Under the pieces are notes generated by a model. That model did not search any database, had not been told where the DNA came from, and saw nothing but the letters and a program-made list of their open reading frames with translations. A DNA stretch of 39,213 nucleotides from CAZUZD01 sp964624465 (GTDB lineage Bacteria > Planctomycetota > Planctomycetia > Isosphaerales > Isosphaeraceae). The DNA lies in NCBI GenBank assembly GCA_964624465.1, contig CAZUZD010000018.1:1-39213 (forward strand), in the 5' to 3' direction. A program made the position numbers and the translations under genes. How positions within the stretch are numbered: the stretch's first letter is position 1; each line of letters starts with the position of its first letter. Shown here in pieces: positions 6,954 to 15,730 of the stretch.

Positions 6954-9134
6954 TCATCGCTGGCCCTGGTCGAGGACCAGGTCGATGCGGGCCCCGCTGC
7001 GGATCGACTCCATCGCCCCGATCATGGCGTACGAGGTGGCGAGCAGGTCGACGACCGGGATCGGCATCGGACCGCCCGAGCGCACGGCCGCGAGGAACGC
7101 GGCGACCGACTCCTGGTGTCCCTTCGATTGACCGCCTAGCCGCTGGGTGGTCTGGCGACCGCCGCTGAAGAGCTCGACCTGGCTGAAGTCGTCGATGACC
7201 CCCACCCGGCCGCCGCCGAACAGCTCGACCCGCTCCTTGGACGCGGCGCGGTCCCCGCCGGCGGTGTACAGGATGGAGGAGACCGAGCCGTCGGCATGGC
7301 GGAGCGTGATCGCCGCCCGGTCGCTCGCGACGCGGAGGGCGGAGCCCGCGGAGGCCGACTCGGCGGACACCCCGGTGATCGGGCTCCCGATCAGGAAGCT
7401 CAGCAGGTCGGCCGCGTGGCAGGCCTCCCCGATGATCCGCCCGCCCCCGATCTGCTCGTCGTGCGCCCAGTGGTCGTCGGGCAGGTCGCCGGCGTTGAAG
7501 CGGTAGGCCGCCGTCTTCGGGCCGTCGACGCCCTGGAAATGCTTGCGGACGGCCTGCGCTGCCGGCGAGAAGCGACGGTTGAACCCGACCGTCCAGATCG
7601 GGACCGGACCCTTCGCCTCGGCCAGGTAGGCTTCGATCTCCGCCAGCTCGGCCTCGGTCAGGGCCAGGGGCTTCTCCAGGTACACATGCTTGCCGGCGCG
7701 CAGGGCCTCCAGCAGCAGGCGGGCGTGCGAGTCGTGGCGGGTCACGATGAAGGCCACGTCCACCTGCGGGTCCCGGAACACCTCGGCGGCGTCCGTGCAG
7801 GCGGCCGCGAACCCGTACTTGCTCGCCTGCGTGCGTGCCGAGAGCCCGCGCGCCGAACACAGGCTCTTGAGCGCGATCCCCTCCTGGCGGGCGAGTGCCG
7901 GCAGCATCACGGCGGTGGCGAAGTTGCCCGCCCCGATGAATCCCACGCCCAGCGCGGCCCCCGCTGCGGGGCGACCGGGCTTCGCAGCCGAAGGCGGGAC
8001 CATGATCCGCCGGGGCAGCGACGGGCTGGCGACCTCCGGGAAGGTCAGGACGACCCCGACCGCCGGTTCGCTCTGGGCGCCGATCATCGTGTACGCGTCG
8101 ACGGCCCGGTCGATGGGGAAGCGGTGGGTCGTCAGCGGCGCCACGCTCAGCCGCCCCTGGCCCATCAGGTCCAGGATCGACTGGATGTTCCGCTGCTCGG
8201 TCCAGCGGACATAGGCGTAGGGATAATCGCGACCGGCCTCCTCGTAGTAGTGATCGTAGCGGCCCGGCCCGTACGAGCACGAGACGACCAGTTCCAGCTC
8301 CTTCGGATAGAAGTCCCGCCGCGGCACCTCCATGCCGACGGCGCCGACGGCGACCACCCGGCCCTTCGGACGCGCGACGCGGGCGGCCAGCTCCAGGGGG
8401 GCGTTCGAGGGCGTCGACGCCGTGATCAGCACGGCGTCCGCCCCGTGGCCCCGGGTCCGGGCCATCACCGCCTCCGGCAGCCCGTGGGGCGCGGCCCAAT
8501 CGGCCCCCATCGCCAGCGCCAGCCGGCACTTCTCCGCGTCGAGGTCGGTCCCCAGCACCGTGCAGCCCGCCGCCCGCAGCAGCGCGACGGTGATCTGACC
8601 GATCAGCCCCAGGCCGATCACGCTGACCACCGAACCGAGGTCCACCCGCGCCAGCCGGATGCCCTGCATGGCGATCGAGCCGACGACCGCGTAGCAGGCC
8701 TCCTCGAACGGCACCGAATCGGGGACCTGGGCGACCAGATTCTCACCGACCGCGACGATCCCGGCGTGGCCGCCGTTGGACGCGACCCGGTCACCCGGGC
8801 GGAACGCCTCGACACCCGGACCGACCTCGAGGACCACCCCCGCCGAGGAATAGCCCAGCGGCATCGGCTGATCCAGCTTGGCCCGGACCTGGCGCACCGT
8901 GCTGACGAGGCCCTCCTGGCGCACCTTCTGGAGCACCCGCCGCACGTGGTCCGGCCGCTGGCGAGCCTTGGCCAGCAGCGACTTCTTCGCCAGCTCGACC
9001 ACCCCGCGTTCCGTCCCCACCGAGATCAGCGAGCAGGCGTTGGCGATGAGGACCTGGTTCGGCCCGCAGGCGGGCGTCGGAACGTCGACGACTTCGGTGT
9101 TGCGCCCGTCGATCGGCTGAATCACCTGATCCAT
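6954..9134 (-). CDS. Bi-domain oxidoreductase (MDR alcohol-dehydrogenase + Gfo/Idh/MocA)
   Basis: A natural fusion of 726 residues. Residues 1 to ~370 form a medium-chain dehydrogenase/reductase domain with a Rossmann motif in VSVIGLGLIGQITVALL. Residues from ~393 form a Gfo/Idh/MocA oxidoreductase domain that starts GVGFIGAGNFATA and has the EKPLAL motif near residue 486. The N-terminal half begins with CSLISVGTERG, typical of this fusion family, and lacks the usual zinc-site GHE motif. Such fusions occur in EPS and O-antigen clusters, often beside heparinase-like genes, and are thought to oxidise a sugar or modify the nucleotide sugar; no reaction is firmly known to me. The gene is 38 nt downstream of a GT4 and 64 nt upstream of the heparinase-like gene. 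Confidence 0.87.
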   Translation of the reverse strand: MDQVIQPIDGRNTEVVDVPTPACGPNQVLIANACSLISVGTERGVVELAKKSLLAKARQRPDHVRRVLQKVRQEGLVSTVRQVRAKLDQPMPLGYSSAGVVLEVGPGVEAFRPGDRVASNGGHAGIVAVGENLVAQVPDSVPFEEACYAVVGSIAMQGIRLARVDLGSVVSVIGLGLIGQITVALLRAAGCTVLGTDLDAEKCRLALAMGADWAAPHGLPEAVMARTRGHGADAVLITASTPSNAPLELAARVARPKGRVVAVGAVGMEVPRRDFYPKELELVVSCSYGPGRYDHYYEEAGRDYPYAYVRWTEQRNIQSILDLMGQGRLSVAPLTTHRFPIDRAVDAYTMIGAQSEPAVGVVLTFPEVASPSLPRRIMVPPSAAKPGRPAAGAALGVGFIGAGNFATAVMLPALARQEGIALKSLCSARGLSARTQASKYGFAAACTDAAEVFRDPQVDVAFIVTRHDSHARLLLEALRAGKHVYLEKPLALTEAELAEIEAYLAEAKGPVPIWTVGFNRRFSPAAQAVRKHFQGVDGPKTAAYRFNAGDLPDDHWAHDEQIGGGRIIGEACHAADLLSFLIGSPITGVSAESASAGSALRVASDRAAITLRHADGSVSSILYTAGGDRAASKERVELFGGGRVGVIDDFSQVELFSGGRQTTQRLGGQSKGHQESVAAFLAAVRSGGPMPIPVVDLLATSYAMIGAMESIRSGARIDLVLDQGQR

Positions 9135-9172
9135 TTGATGCCAGTCCAGTGACCTTGAGACGTTCGATCGCT

Positions 9173-10387
9173 TTAGTGTGCATTCTCGGTGCGGGTCCCC
9201 AGGCTATCACGGAACCAGGGGTCATTAAAGAGATCGGGCAGGTCCCGGCCCCCGACCACGCGCTCCAGCAGGTCGAGCACCCGGGGGGCAATCGCGTCCC
9301 AGTCGTCGAAGAGGGTCTCGACCCGGCGCCGGCCTTCCACGGTGCGTCGCCGCCAGCCCTCCGGGTCCTGCTCCAGGGTCGTGAGGGCCTCGACGATCGA
9401 CCCGGGACTCTCGGGATCGAAGTAGCCGGCGGCCGCCCCGCAGACCGTGCGCGCGAAGTCGAGGTCGCTGGTCAGGACCGGCACCCCGGCCCGCATGGCA
9501 TCCACGTACGTGCTGCTGAACGACTCGAGCAGCGTCGGCAGGATCAGCGCGTCCACCGCGCCATAGCAGGCGGCCACCTCCGCCATGGGGACCTCCCCGA
9601 GGTTGTGGAGCACCTGGTCGCGCCCGCCCTCCGCCAGCGCCGCCAGCAACGCCCGGGCACCGGGGCCGTGGCCGGGCTCGACGGTGATGAACAGGCCGAC
9701 GTCGCGCCGCCCCGCCGCCAGCAACCGATCGGCGACCCCCAGGAGCACCTCGAGGTTCTTGTGGGTCATGTACCGGGCCACGCACAGGAGCCGAATCCGG
9801 TGGGCCGTCTGGCGGATCCTGCCGACCGCCTCCCCCTCCGCCGCAACGCCTTCGGCAGCCGATGTCACCGAGTTCGGGATCAGCGCCAGCCGCTCGTAAG
9901 GGATCCCCCGGAGCCGATGCAGCCGCTCGAGCATGACCGGCGTCTGCGAGACCACGGCCCGGCTCCGGCGCAGGCCCCGCACGATGAACCGGTTGCGGAC
10001 CCGACGATGCACCCAGTCGCGCACCGAACACCGCCGCCAGGCGCTCGACTCGGGGTAGAGGAACCACGGATTGTGGATGTAGACCGCCTGCGGGCAGGGC
10101 GGCCGGGCGAACCCCAGGTTGCCCATCATGAAGACGACATCCTGCCGGGTCTCGACCAGCCGCGGCCCGAGCGTCCGATGCTCCAGCACGTGCCGGGTCG
10201 CCTGCCGCGGATCGGCGACTTCCAGCCGCACCGAACCGCCCCCGAGCGCCTCGTAGCCAGGGTCATGCGGGACGAATGCCGTGATCTCGTGGACTTGCGG
10301 CTGTCGCGCCAGGGCTCCGATCAGGCCAATCCCCACCGATCGCCCGCCACTGGCCTTGAGGTCCCGACAGTACAGCGAGATTCGCAT
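9173..10387 (-). CDS. GT4 glycosyltransferase, first gene of the minus operon
   Basis: A 404-residue GT-B family 4 glycosyltransferase. It begins MRISLYCRDLKASGGRSVGI, in which the Gly-Gly loop is the acceptor-side signature. The donor domain has LLCVARYMTHKNLEVLL, and the C-terminal motif LPTLLESFSSTYVDAMRAGV contains the E-x7-D/E pair. I place the start at the ATG at 10387, with GGGAG about 12 nt upstream. An in-frame ATG at 10411 would add eight residues without homology. This is the first gene of the operon that runs to the left edge. It faces the divergent methyltransferase gene across a 719-nt spacer where the promoters of both are expected. The sugar transferred is unknown. Confidence 0.87.
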   Translation of the reverse strand: MRISLYCRDLKASGGRSVGIGLIGALARQPQVHEITAFVPHDPGYEALGGGSVRLEVADPRQATRHVLEHRTLGPRLVETRQDVVFMMGNLGFARPPCPQAVYIHNPWFLYPESSAWRRCSVRDWVHRRVRNRFIVRGLRRSRAVVSQTPVMLERLHRLRGIPYERLALIPNSVTSAAEGVAAEGEAVGRIRQTAHRIRLLCVARYMTHKNLEVLLGVADRLLAAGRRDVGLFITVEPGHGPGARALLAALAEGGRDQVLHNLGEVPMAEVAACYGAVDALILPTLLESFSSTYVDAMRAGVPVLTSDLDFARTVCGAAAGYFDPESPGSIVEALTTLEQDPEGWRRRTVEGRRRVETLFDDWDAIAPRVLDLLERVVGGRDLPDLFNDPWFRDSLGTRTENAH

Positions 10388-11106
10388 CAGTGAGAGCCAC
10401 TCCCGGTCCATCCACCAGCGGGCGCAGTCGCGCCGTGCGGCAGCACGGCAACCTGCCGGACTCCGAGCCTCGCGTGAGACGAAAGGAGATGATCCATTCG
10501 CTCGTCAGGATTTGCAAGCCGACCGGATCCTCGTACCGATCGCCCGCTCCGCACCGTCGGACCGGGGGCCGCTCCGGCGAGCCACCCGCAACCCGGTCAC
10601 GGCAGGTCGCCGCTCCGTCCCGATCGCCAGGCGCGCCCTCCCGAGCCGGTCGCGACAGAACCCGGGATTCGAACGCGCTGTCACCCACGAAGCCGAACCG
10701 GCCATTCGGGATCACCTCATCACCCGGCGAACCGATCCGGGCGATCCCCTTGGCGCGATCTCGACGCGCGTCAACCGGCCTGCGATGGGTCGCCAGCCCC
10801 ACCGGGACCGGGCGCGATCCGCACTCCCGGGGCACGCGCCCTCGGGACCCATTCGTCCAGCTCCCGGGAGCGTGCCCACCGCAATCCGCTCGGCGTGCAG
10901 CGGAGTGCCTGCCAGGCCGGGGGGCGGCACGAAGGGGGGACGAAGTCCTCGTGCCGTGCGAGGACTGCCGGTTAGGATACGGTCCTGTCCGTCCGCGGCG
11001 TGCAGCGCTCGGTATGCGTCCGCATCTTCGCCGATCACTGCTGAGGCGGGGCCGCGATGTGAGCCTCAGTCGAGCGAACCCCTGACTCAACTCCGGAGAA
11101 TTGCGA
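10388..11106. other. 719-nt divergent intergenic region
   Basis: This stretch separates the leftward operon from the rightward EPS genes, so it should hold promoters for both. No credible protein is encoded: open frames on both strands give arginine-, proline- and glycine-rich translations without family resemblance. The clearest structure is a perfect 8-bp hairpin at 10944-10966, listed separately. Just after it lies the less GC-rich GGTTAGGATACGG (from about 10970). I could not identify a convincing -35/-10 pair. Confidence 0.5.
10944..10966. repeat. Perfect 8-bp inverted repeat, 7-nt loop
   Basis: AGTCCTCG (10944-10951) and CGAGGACT (10959-10966) are exact reverse complements separated by TGCCGTG. 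The hairpin has no T-run on either side, so it is not a standard terminator. It sits 141 nt before the methyltransferase ATG in a divergent promoter region and could be an operator or a leader hairpin. That role is inference. Confidence 0.45.
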
Positions 11107-11817
11107 ATGCGCCAGGACGTCGAACGGCAGCGACGCTACTACACCGAGACCGCCGCGGAGTACGACGCGGCCCACCTGGAGGTCGAGCGGGACCTCGAGC
11201 ACGGCCTGGCCCTGGCCTTGCTCGTCGGAGCCATCGACCACCTCGGGATCGACTCGGTGCTCGATGTCGGCGCGGGCACCGGGCGCACGGTGAGTCACCT
11301 GCTGGCCCGGTTCCCGAAGTTACGCGTCGTCGGCGTCGAACCGGTGGCGGCGCTTCGCGAGCAGGGTCACGCGAAAGGAATCGGCCCGGAGCTCCTGACC
11401 GACGGCGACGGTGAGCGGCTCGCGTACCCGGACGGTTCGTTCGACCTGGTCTGCGAGTTCGCCACGCTCCACCACGTCCCCCGCCCCTCCCTGGTCGTCG
11501 CCGAGATGCTCCGGGTCGCGAAGAAGGCGGTCTTCATCTCCGACTCGAACAGCATCGGCCAGGGCTCGGCGCCGGCCCGGCTGTTGAAGCGGACCTCCCG
11601 CGCCCTGGGCCTCTGGCCGCTGCTCGTCCTGGCCAAGACCCGTGGTAAGGGCTACCACTACTCCGAGGGAGATGGGATCTTCTATCCCTACAGCGTGTTC
11701 GACAACGATGAGCAGGTGCGTCGGGCCTGCCGGTCCGTCCACATCCTGAACACCGCGCCCGCCGGCATCGACCCCAGGAGTACATCCCCCCACGTGGCAC
11801 TGCTGGGGATCAAGTGA
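11107..11817 (+). CDS. Class I SAM-dependent methyltransferase
   Basis: A 236-residue methyltransferase. Motif I, VLDVGAGTGRT, is at about residues 51-61, followed by the acidic strand end VVGVEPV and the later motif FDLVCEFATLHHVPRPS. The start is the ATG at 11107, with GGAG 8 nt upstream; an in-frame TTG at 11101 is less likely. Given its place among EPS genes it may methylate a sugar of the repeat unit, but the family also covers small-molecule and lipid methyltransferases, so the substrate is open. It is the first rightward gene, followed by a 684-nt spacer, so it may be its own transcription unit. Confidence 0.85.
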   Translation: MRQDVERQRRYYTETAAEYDAAHLEVERDLEHGLALALLVGAIDHLGIDSVLDVGAGTGRTVSHLLARFPKLRVVGVEPVAALREQGHAKGIGPELLTDGDGERLAYPDGSFDLVCEFATLHHVPRPSLVVAEMLRVAKKAVFISDSNSIGQGSAPARLLKRTSRALGLWPLLVLAKTRGKGYHYSEGDGIFYPYSVFDNDEQVRRACRSVHILNTAPAGIDPRSTSPHVALLGIK

Positions 11818-12501
11818 GGCTCAGGGTCCGCCCGGAGCCTTGCCCCGGCGTCACCGTGGCCGGCCAGACCGGCCGGGCCGCCATCCGCGGGCCGCTGCGG
11901 TCGGCATGACCGGGGCGGGACCTGTCCAGGCGGCGGGCAGGAGACTCGCCGTGGGCCAGCGCGGCACGTCTGCGATGCGATGCGGAGGCGGCATGGCCGC
12001 CATGCCCGGCGGGCCGACGCTGCCGGGATGGATCGATCACGACGTCCGGCCCCCTGGGAGTCGGAGATTCAACTCGTCCGCCCGACGGTCCCGGCCGAAG
12101 TCCGTCCGGCGCCAGCGGGACAGGCAATGACTGGAGCGCCGATGAGTCTGCACCACAGGGCCGGACCGTCCACGGTCGATGTCCTCGGGCGGCCGCCGAG
12201 ACCCCTCGGAGCACTGCCGCGTCGGCCCCGCGACCGCCCGGTCCCTCAGGATGCCAGGATCCCGGGCTCACGGTTCTGAGCATCGAGCGAACCGGCCCCC
12301 GCCGACCGCACGGGCCGCCGCTGCCGGGATCGGAGTCACTCACCGATTGATCGGATTGGGTCCAGGAGGTCCAGCAGGCCAGGGACGGACAGGCTCAGTT
12401 TCCACGTCCGGGATTCCAGCAAACGCAGCACCAAGAATCCGATTCAAATATCACGTAACTCCCGATTGAATCTCCACCCACCTGGCCATCCAGACACCCA
12501 C
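11818..12501. other. 684-nt intergenic region
   Basis: No credible gene on either strand; the open frames have low-complexity Arg/Pro/Gly-rich translations. The last 70 nt before the acyltransferase are clearly more AT-rich than the rest. They contain an inverted repeat, GATTCAA (12441-12447) and TTGAATC (12466-12472) with an 18-nt spacer, 29 nt before the ATG at 12502. This could be part of a promoter or operator, but a 7-bp match can arise by chance. Confidence 0.4.
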
Positions 12502-13719
12502 ATGTCCACAACCGCTCTCACGCCTGTAACCCGGTTTTTTCAGTCGGTCCCCACCGAAGCCGGGGTTCACCTGGATGCCATCCGAGGCCTGGCGGCACTG
12601 GCCGTCTTCACCGGGCATGCGAGGGCGTTGCTGATCACCGACTTCTCGCCGAGAGAGCACGGCGGAGCGTTCCTGAAGCTCTTCTACACGCTGACGGGCC
12701 TGGGCCATCTCGCCGTCATGGTGTTCTTCGTGCTCAGCGGATTCCTGGTCGGCTCCAGCGTTCTTCGCGCATTCGCGAGCGGACGGTGGTCCTGGCGCCA
12801 CTATCTCGTCCAGCGCCTGGTTCGCCTGTGGGTCGTCCTGATCCCCGCCCTCGTCTGGTGTGCCGTGCTGGACCGGATGGGGATGGCCCTCTTCGGACCC
12901 GCGACGGGATCCTACACCAATGCCCCCCACGGCGCGGCCATGGAAATCGGCGACACGGCGCAGACCGGCACCCCCGAGGTGTTCGTGCTGAATGCGTTGT
13001 TCGTGCAGACGATCGCCGCGCCCACGTTCGGGACCAATGTCGCGCTCTGGAGCCTGGCCAACGAATTCTGGTACTACATGCTGTTTCCGATGGCGCTGCT
13101 CGTCGTCCGGCCGAACCAGCCTGCCGTCGCACGACTCCTGTATGCTGCGTCGTTCCTGAGCATCCTCGCATTCGTTGGCCCGCAAATCGCGTGGCTGTTC
13201 CTCGTGTGGCTCTCCGGGGTGGGCATCGCACTCCTCAGGCCGCTCCAGGGCCCGCGCTGGTGGGACCGGGCGCTGCTCCTGGTGGGTGGCGGCCTGTTTG
13301 CCGGCACCCTGATCGCGTCGCGACTCCGCCTCCTGAACCATCAGGTCGCGATCACCGTGGCAATCACCGCGACCACGGGGCTCTTGCTCTACGCCATCCT
13401 GAATTCCGCAGCGAACCGACGGAGCAGCACCGGCATCGCGTCGCTGGGACCGATCCCGATTTACCCGCCGGCAGCCCGATGGCTGGCTGGGTTTTCGTAT
13501 ACACTGTATCTGATCCACATGCCGGTCATCATGTTCACACAGGCCGGCATTGTGACCGGAGACCGGTTCCAGCCGACGAGGCTCAACCTCGCGTGCTGGT
13601 CGGCTTTCATCGGGTTCGGGTTGCTGATCGGCTGGATCTTCTCGCAACTGACGGAGGCCCGGACGGAAGGCGTCCGACACTGGGTGAATCGCTCGCTGGA
13701 CAGGCTTGCCCGGACCTGA
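12502..13719 (+). CDS. Acyltransferase 3 family membrane protein
   Basis: A 405-residue multi-pass membrane protein of the acyltransferase 3 (OafA/NodX-like) family, which moves acyl groups, usually acetyl, onto extracytoplasmic glycans. The family signature is near the N-terminus: LDAIRGLAALAVFTGHARA, with R28 and H39 as the expected key residues. About ten hydrophobic segments follow, including GHLAVMVFFVLSGFLVGS and GFSYTLYLIHMPVIMF, the latter a typical late family motif. The ATG at 12502 was preferred over an in-frame TTG at 12466, whose extra twelve residues (NLHPPGHPDTH) look non-coding. The gene looks less GC-rich than the minus operon, which may hint at acquisition as a glycan-decoration gene. 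It probably O-acetylates the repeat unit. Confidence 0.85.
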   Translation: MSTTALTPVTRFFQSVPTEAGVHLDAIRGLAALAVFTGHARALLITDFSPREHGGAFLKLFYTLTGLGHLAVMVFFVLSGFLVGSSVLRAFASGRWSWRHYLVQRLVRLWVVLIPALVWCAVLDRMGMALFGPATGSYTNAPHGAAMEIGDTAQTGTPEVFVLNALFVQTIAAPTFGTNVALWSLANEFWYYMLFPMALLVVRPNQPAVARLLYAASFLSILAFVGPQIAWLFLVWLSGVGIALLRPLQGPRWWDRALLLVGGGLFAGTLIASRLRLLNHQVAITVAITATTGLLLYAILNSAANRRSSTGIASLGPIPIYPPAARWLAGFSYTLYLIHMPVIMFTQAGIVTGDRFQPTRLNLACWSAFIGFGLLIGWIFSQLTEARTEGVRHWVNRSLDRLART

Positions 13720-14365
13720 CCACCACGACGAATCGCACGACCCGTGGCGGCCCCGACTCGACTCACGGCCCGCGCTTCGCCGGGCTTCGTGGACCGGGCC
13801 CGGCAAGGTGGCAGCGGTGGCGGCCGCTGCGGGACCCCGCGCCAGCAGTGCCAGGGCTCGCTGGCGGACGACGCCTGCCAGTCGCGCCTGCGGAGCCGGG
13901 TGATCGGCTCCCGGGCCAGCCCCCCTCGAGAGCCGATCTGGCTCGCCGAGGCCACTGGCCCTGCTCCGGACCCGGGGCATTCCGGCCCCGGAACCGTGGC
14001 CAGACCAGCGCCACAGAGTTGAACTTGGCGAGGCAATGCCGTACAAATACGAGGATTCTCCATCAACTCACTCGACGCCGCAGCTGATGGACCGTTGGCG
14101 GGTTGCACCAGGCAGCGCCTCTGCGGGGTGAATTCACGGACCGGGTCAGCGGCTGCCGGACCTCGCTGGCACCGGAGGCGCGGGCCGCGCCTGGAATGCT
14201 CGGTCGCCGCCACGGCGGAGAACCGCTCCTGCGTCCCGTCATGATCTTGATCGCCGTCCCGGACCGGTCTGTCCTCCGGTCTGGAGGAACCCCGGCCAGG
14301 CTCAGCCGACTGACACCATCGATCGGGCCTCACCCGGCCAACTCCCACGACCCGGACCTCCGAGC
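13720..14365. other. 646-nt intergenic region upstream of the polymerase
   Basis: No gene is supported. A hairpin with a 7-bp stem is present: CCGGGGC (13972-13978), loop ATTCCG, GCCCCGG (13985-13991). It has no T-run and lies ~250 nt past the acyltransferase stop, so a terminator role is doubtful. An AT-richer segment at about 14015-14070 contains a possible promoter, listed separately. Confidence 0.4.
14019..14047 (+). promoter_or_regulatory. Weak candidate sigma-70-type promoter
   Basis: TTGAAC (14019-14024) and TACAAA (14042-14047) are separated by 17 nt, each matching four of six consensus bases. They sit in a locally AT-rich patch ~320 nt before the polymerase ATG. The long leader and imperfect boxes make this tentative. 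Confidence 0.22.
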
Positions 14366-15730
14366 ATGCTCTCCGTCGAACTCTGGATCGACCTCATCTC
14401 CGTGCTGGTCTCGTGTGGGATCGCTTTCCTGTTCTGCAGCCCGCGTCACTCGCATCCGTTCATTGCCTATCTGCTGTTCCATGTGGTGTTCTTCAGCCTT
14501 CGACTGATCGCGATCGCGGGCGGGGATCCGACGCTGTTTGCGTCCTGGGGGCCGGGCTATGAGCCGGTCACCATCGAGGAAATCTCGCGCGCGGCCACGC
14601 TGGCCGATTTCGGCCTGCTGGCCATCGCGATCGGTTGTGCCCTGGCCGCGCTGCGTTCCACGGCGGCGGCGAGTGTCGACACCGGCGATCCGGAAGTTCA
14701 GACGCTCTCGGCGGCGCATGTGAACCGGGTCTGCACCATCACTCTGCCCGTCGGACTGGTGGCATTCCTCTACTTGACCAGAAATCCATTCGTCGAATTC
14801 CAGCGAAGCAGTGGCGATGAGTTCCAGCTCAGCTCCGCGGTGACGACGTTGCAAACCTGGATGGGGCTGAGCCTCATCGCCCTGATCTATGTCAACGGGT
14901 TCCAGAAGCGGTTCCTGCTGCCGCTCTTGATCTATCTGGGCGTCATGATGATGCAGGGATATCACCGGTTTCGAGTGATCATCCCGGTCATTTTCCTCGC
15001 CCAGGTCTGGCTCGACCGTTCGAATCGGCGGTGGCCCTCCCTGCCGATCGTCGGACTCATGCTGTCGCTCTTCTTCATCTCGGTGCCCCTGAAGGGCATC
15101 GGCCGGATGATCCAGCGCGGGGAGTCCATCGACTCGGTCGCGAGCTTCGCGTACGACGAAGTGTCCCGGATGTTCGAGTCCCAGGACACCAATCAGGAGT
15201 TCTTCGATCAGTTCGCCTGCACGGTCGCCCTGACCGATCGGGCCGAGTACATGGCCTGGGGATCGACGTATCTGCCCTTGCTGACGCTGCCAATCCCGCG
15301 AGCCCTGTGGCCCGAGAAGCCGGGTCTCGGAGACCATTTCAACGAGATCACCACCTCCAGCCGCCCCATGGCGAGATGCGGGATGATCTCGACGCTGCTC
15401 GGAGAAAGCTACATGAACTTCGGGCTGCTCGGGGTGATCATCGTGCCCGCCATCTGCGGGTACATCCTGACGCGGCTTTACGAGTCGGCCTATCGTCACC
15501 CCTATTACAGCGTGAGCCGGTTCGCGTTCATCATCGTTTCCTGCAATCTGATTCAAGTCTACAGAGACGGATTGAGCTCTCTGTTCATATTTACCCTGTT
15601 GAACATGATGCCGCTTTGCCTGATTGTTGCGCTGCATGTCATTCGTCCGTTCTCGGCCTTCGCGCCCTTCGACGACTGGTCCGAGCGGCTGGTCAGGCCG
15701 GCGGGGCATTCCCTGCGACGTCGAGGTTAG
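14366..15730 (+). CDS. Wzy-like oligosaccharide repeat-unit polymerase
   Basis: A 454-residue integral membrane protein with about ten to eleven hydrophobic segments, beginning MLSVELWIDLISVLVSCGIA. The pattern fits O-antigen/EPS polymerases, which join lipid-linked repeat units in the periplasm. A large extracytoplasmic loop in the second half contains LPIPRALWPEKPGLGD and then LLGESYMNFGLLGVIIVP, both typical of the oligosaccharide repeat-unit polymerase family. These proteins are poorly conserved, so the call rests on topology, these motifs and the flippase gene immediately downstream. The base composition looks lower in GC than the flanking operon. A second candidate for polymer joining, an O-antigen ligase homolog, lies at 30766-33453. 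Confidence 0.8.
   Translation: MLSVELWIDLISVLVSCGIAFLFCSPRHSHPFIAYLLFHVVFFSLRLIAIAGGDPTLFASWGPGYEPVTIEEISRAATLADFGLLAIAIGCALAALRSTAAASVDTGDPEVQTLSAAHVNRVCTITLPVGLVAFLYLTRNPFVEFQRSSGDEFQLSSAVTTLQTWMGLSLIALIYVNGFQKRFLLPLLIYLGVMMMQGYHRFRVIIPVIFLAQVWLDRSNRRWPSLPIVGLMLSLFFISVPLKGIGRMIQRGESIDSVASFAYDEVSRMFESQDTNQEFFDQFACTVALTDRAEYMAWGSTYLPLLTLPIPRALWPEKPGLGDHFNEITTSSRPMARCGMISTLLGESYMNFGLLGVIIVPAICGYILTRLYESAYRHPYYSVSRFAFIIVSCNLIQVYRDGLSSLFIFTLLNMMPLCLIVALHVIRPFSAFAPFDDWSERLVRPAGHSLRRRG

Noticed and set aside
4706..7168. Long plus-strand open frame opposite the heparinase-like gene
   Set aside because: Antisense to a gene with clear family motifs; no recognisable domain.
10263..11090. Open frames on both strands of the divergent intergenic region
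   Set aside because: Translations are Arg/Pro/Ser-rich, have no family resemblance and no convincing ribosome binding site.
13972..13991. 7-bp GC hairpin after the acyltransferase as a terminator
   Set aside because: No T-run follows and it is ~250 nt from the stop codon; stems of this size are expected by chance in such GC-rich DNA.
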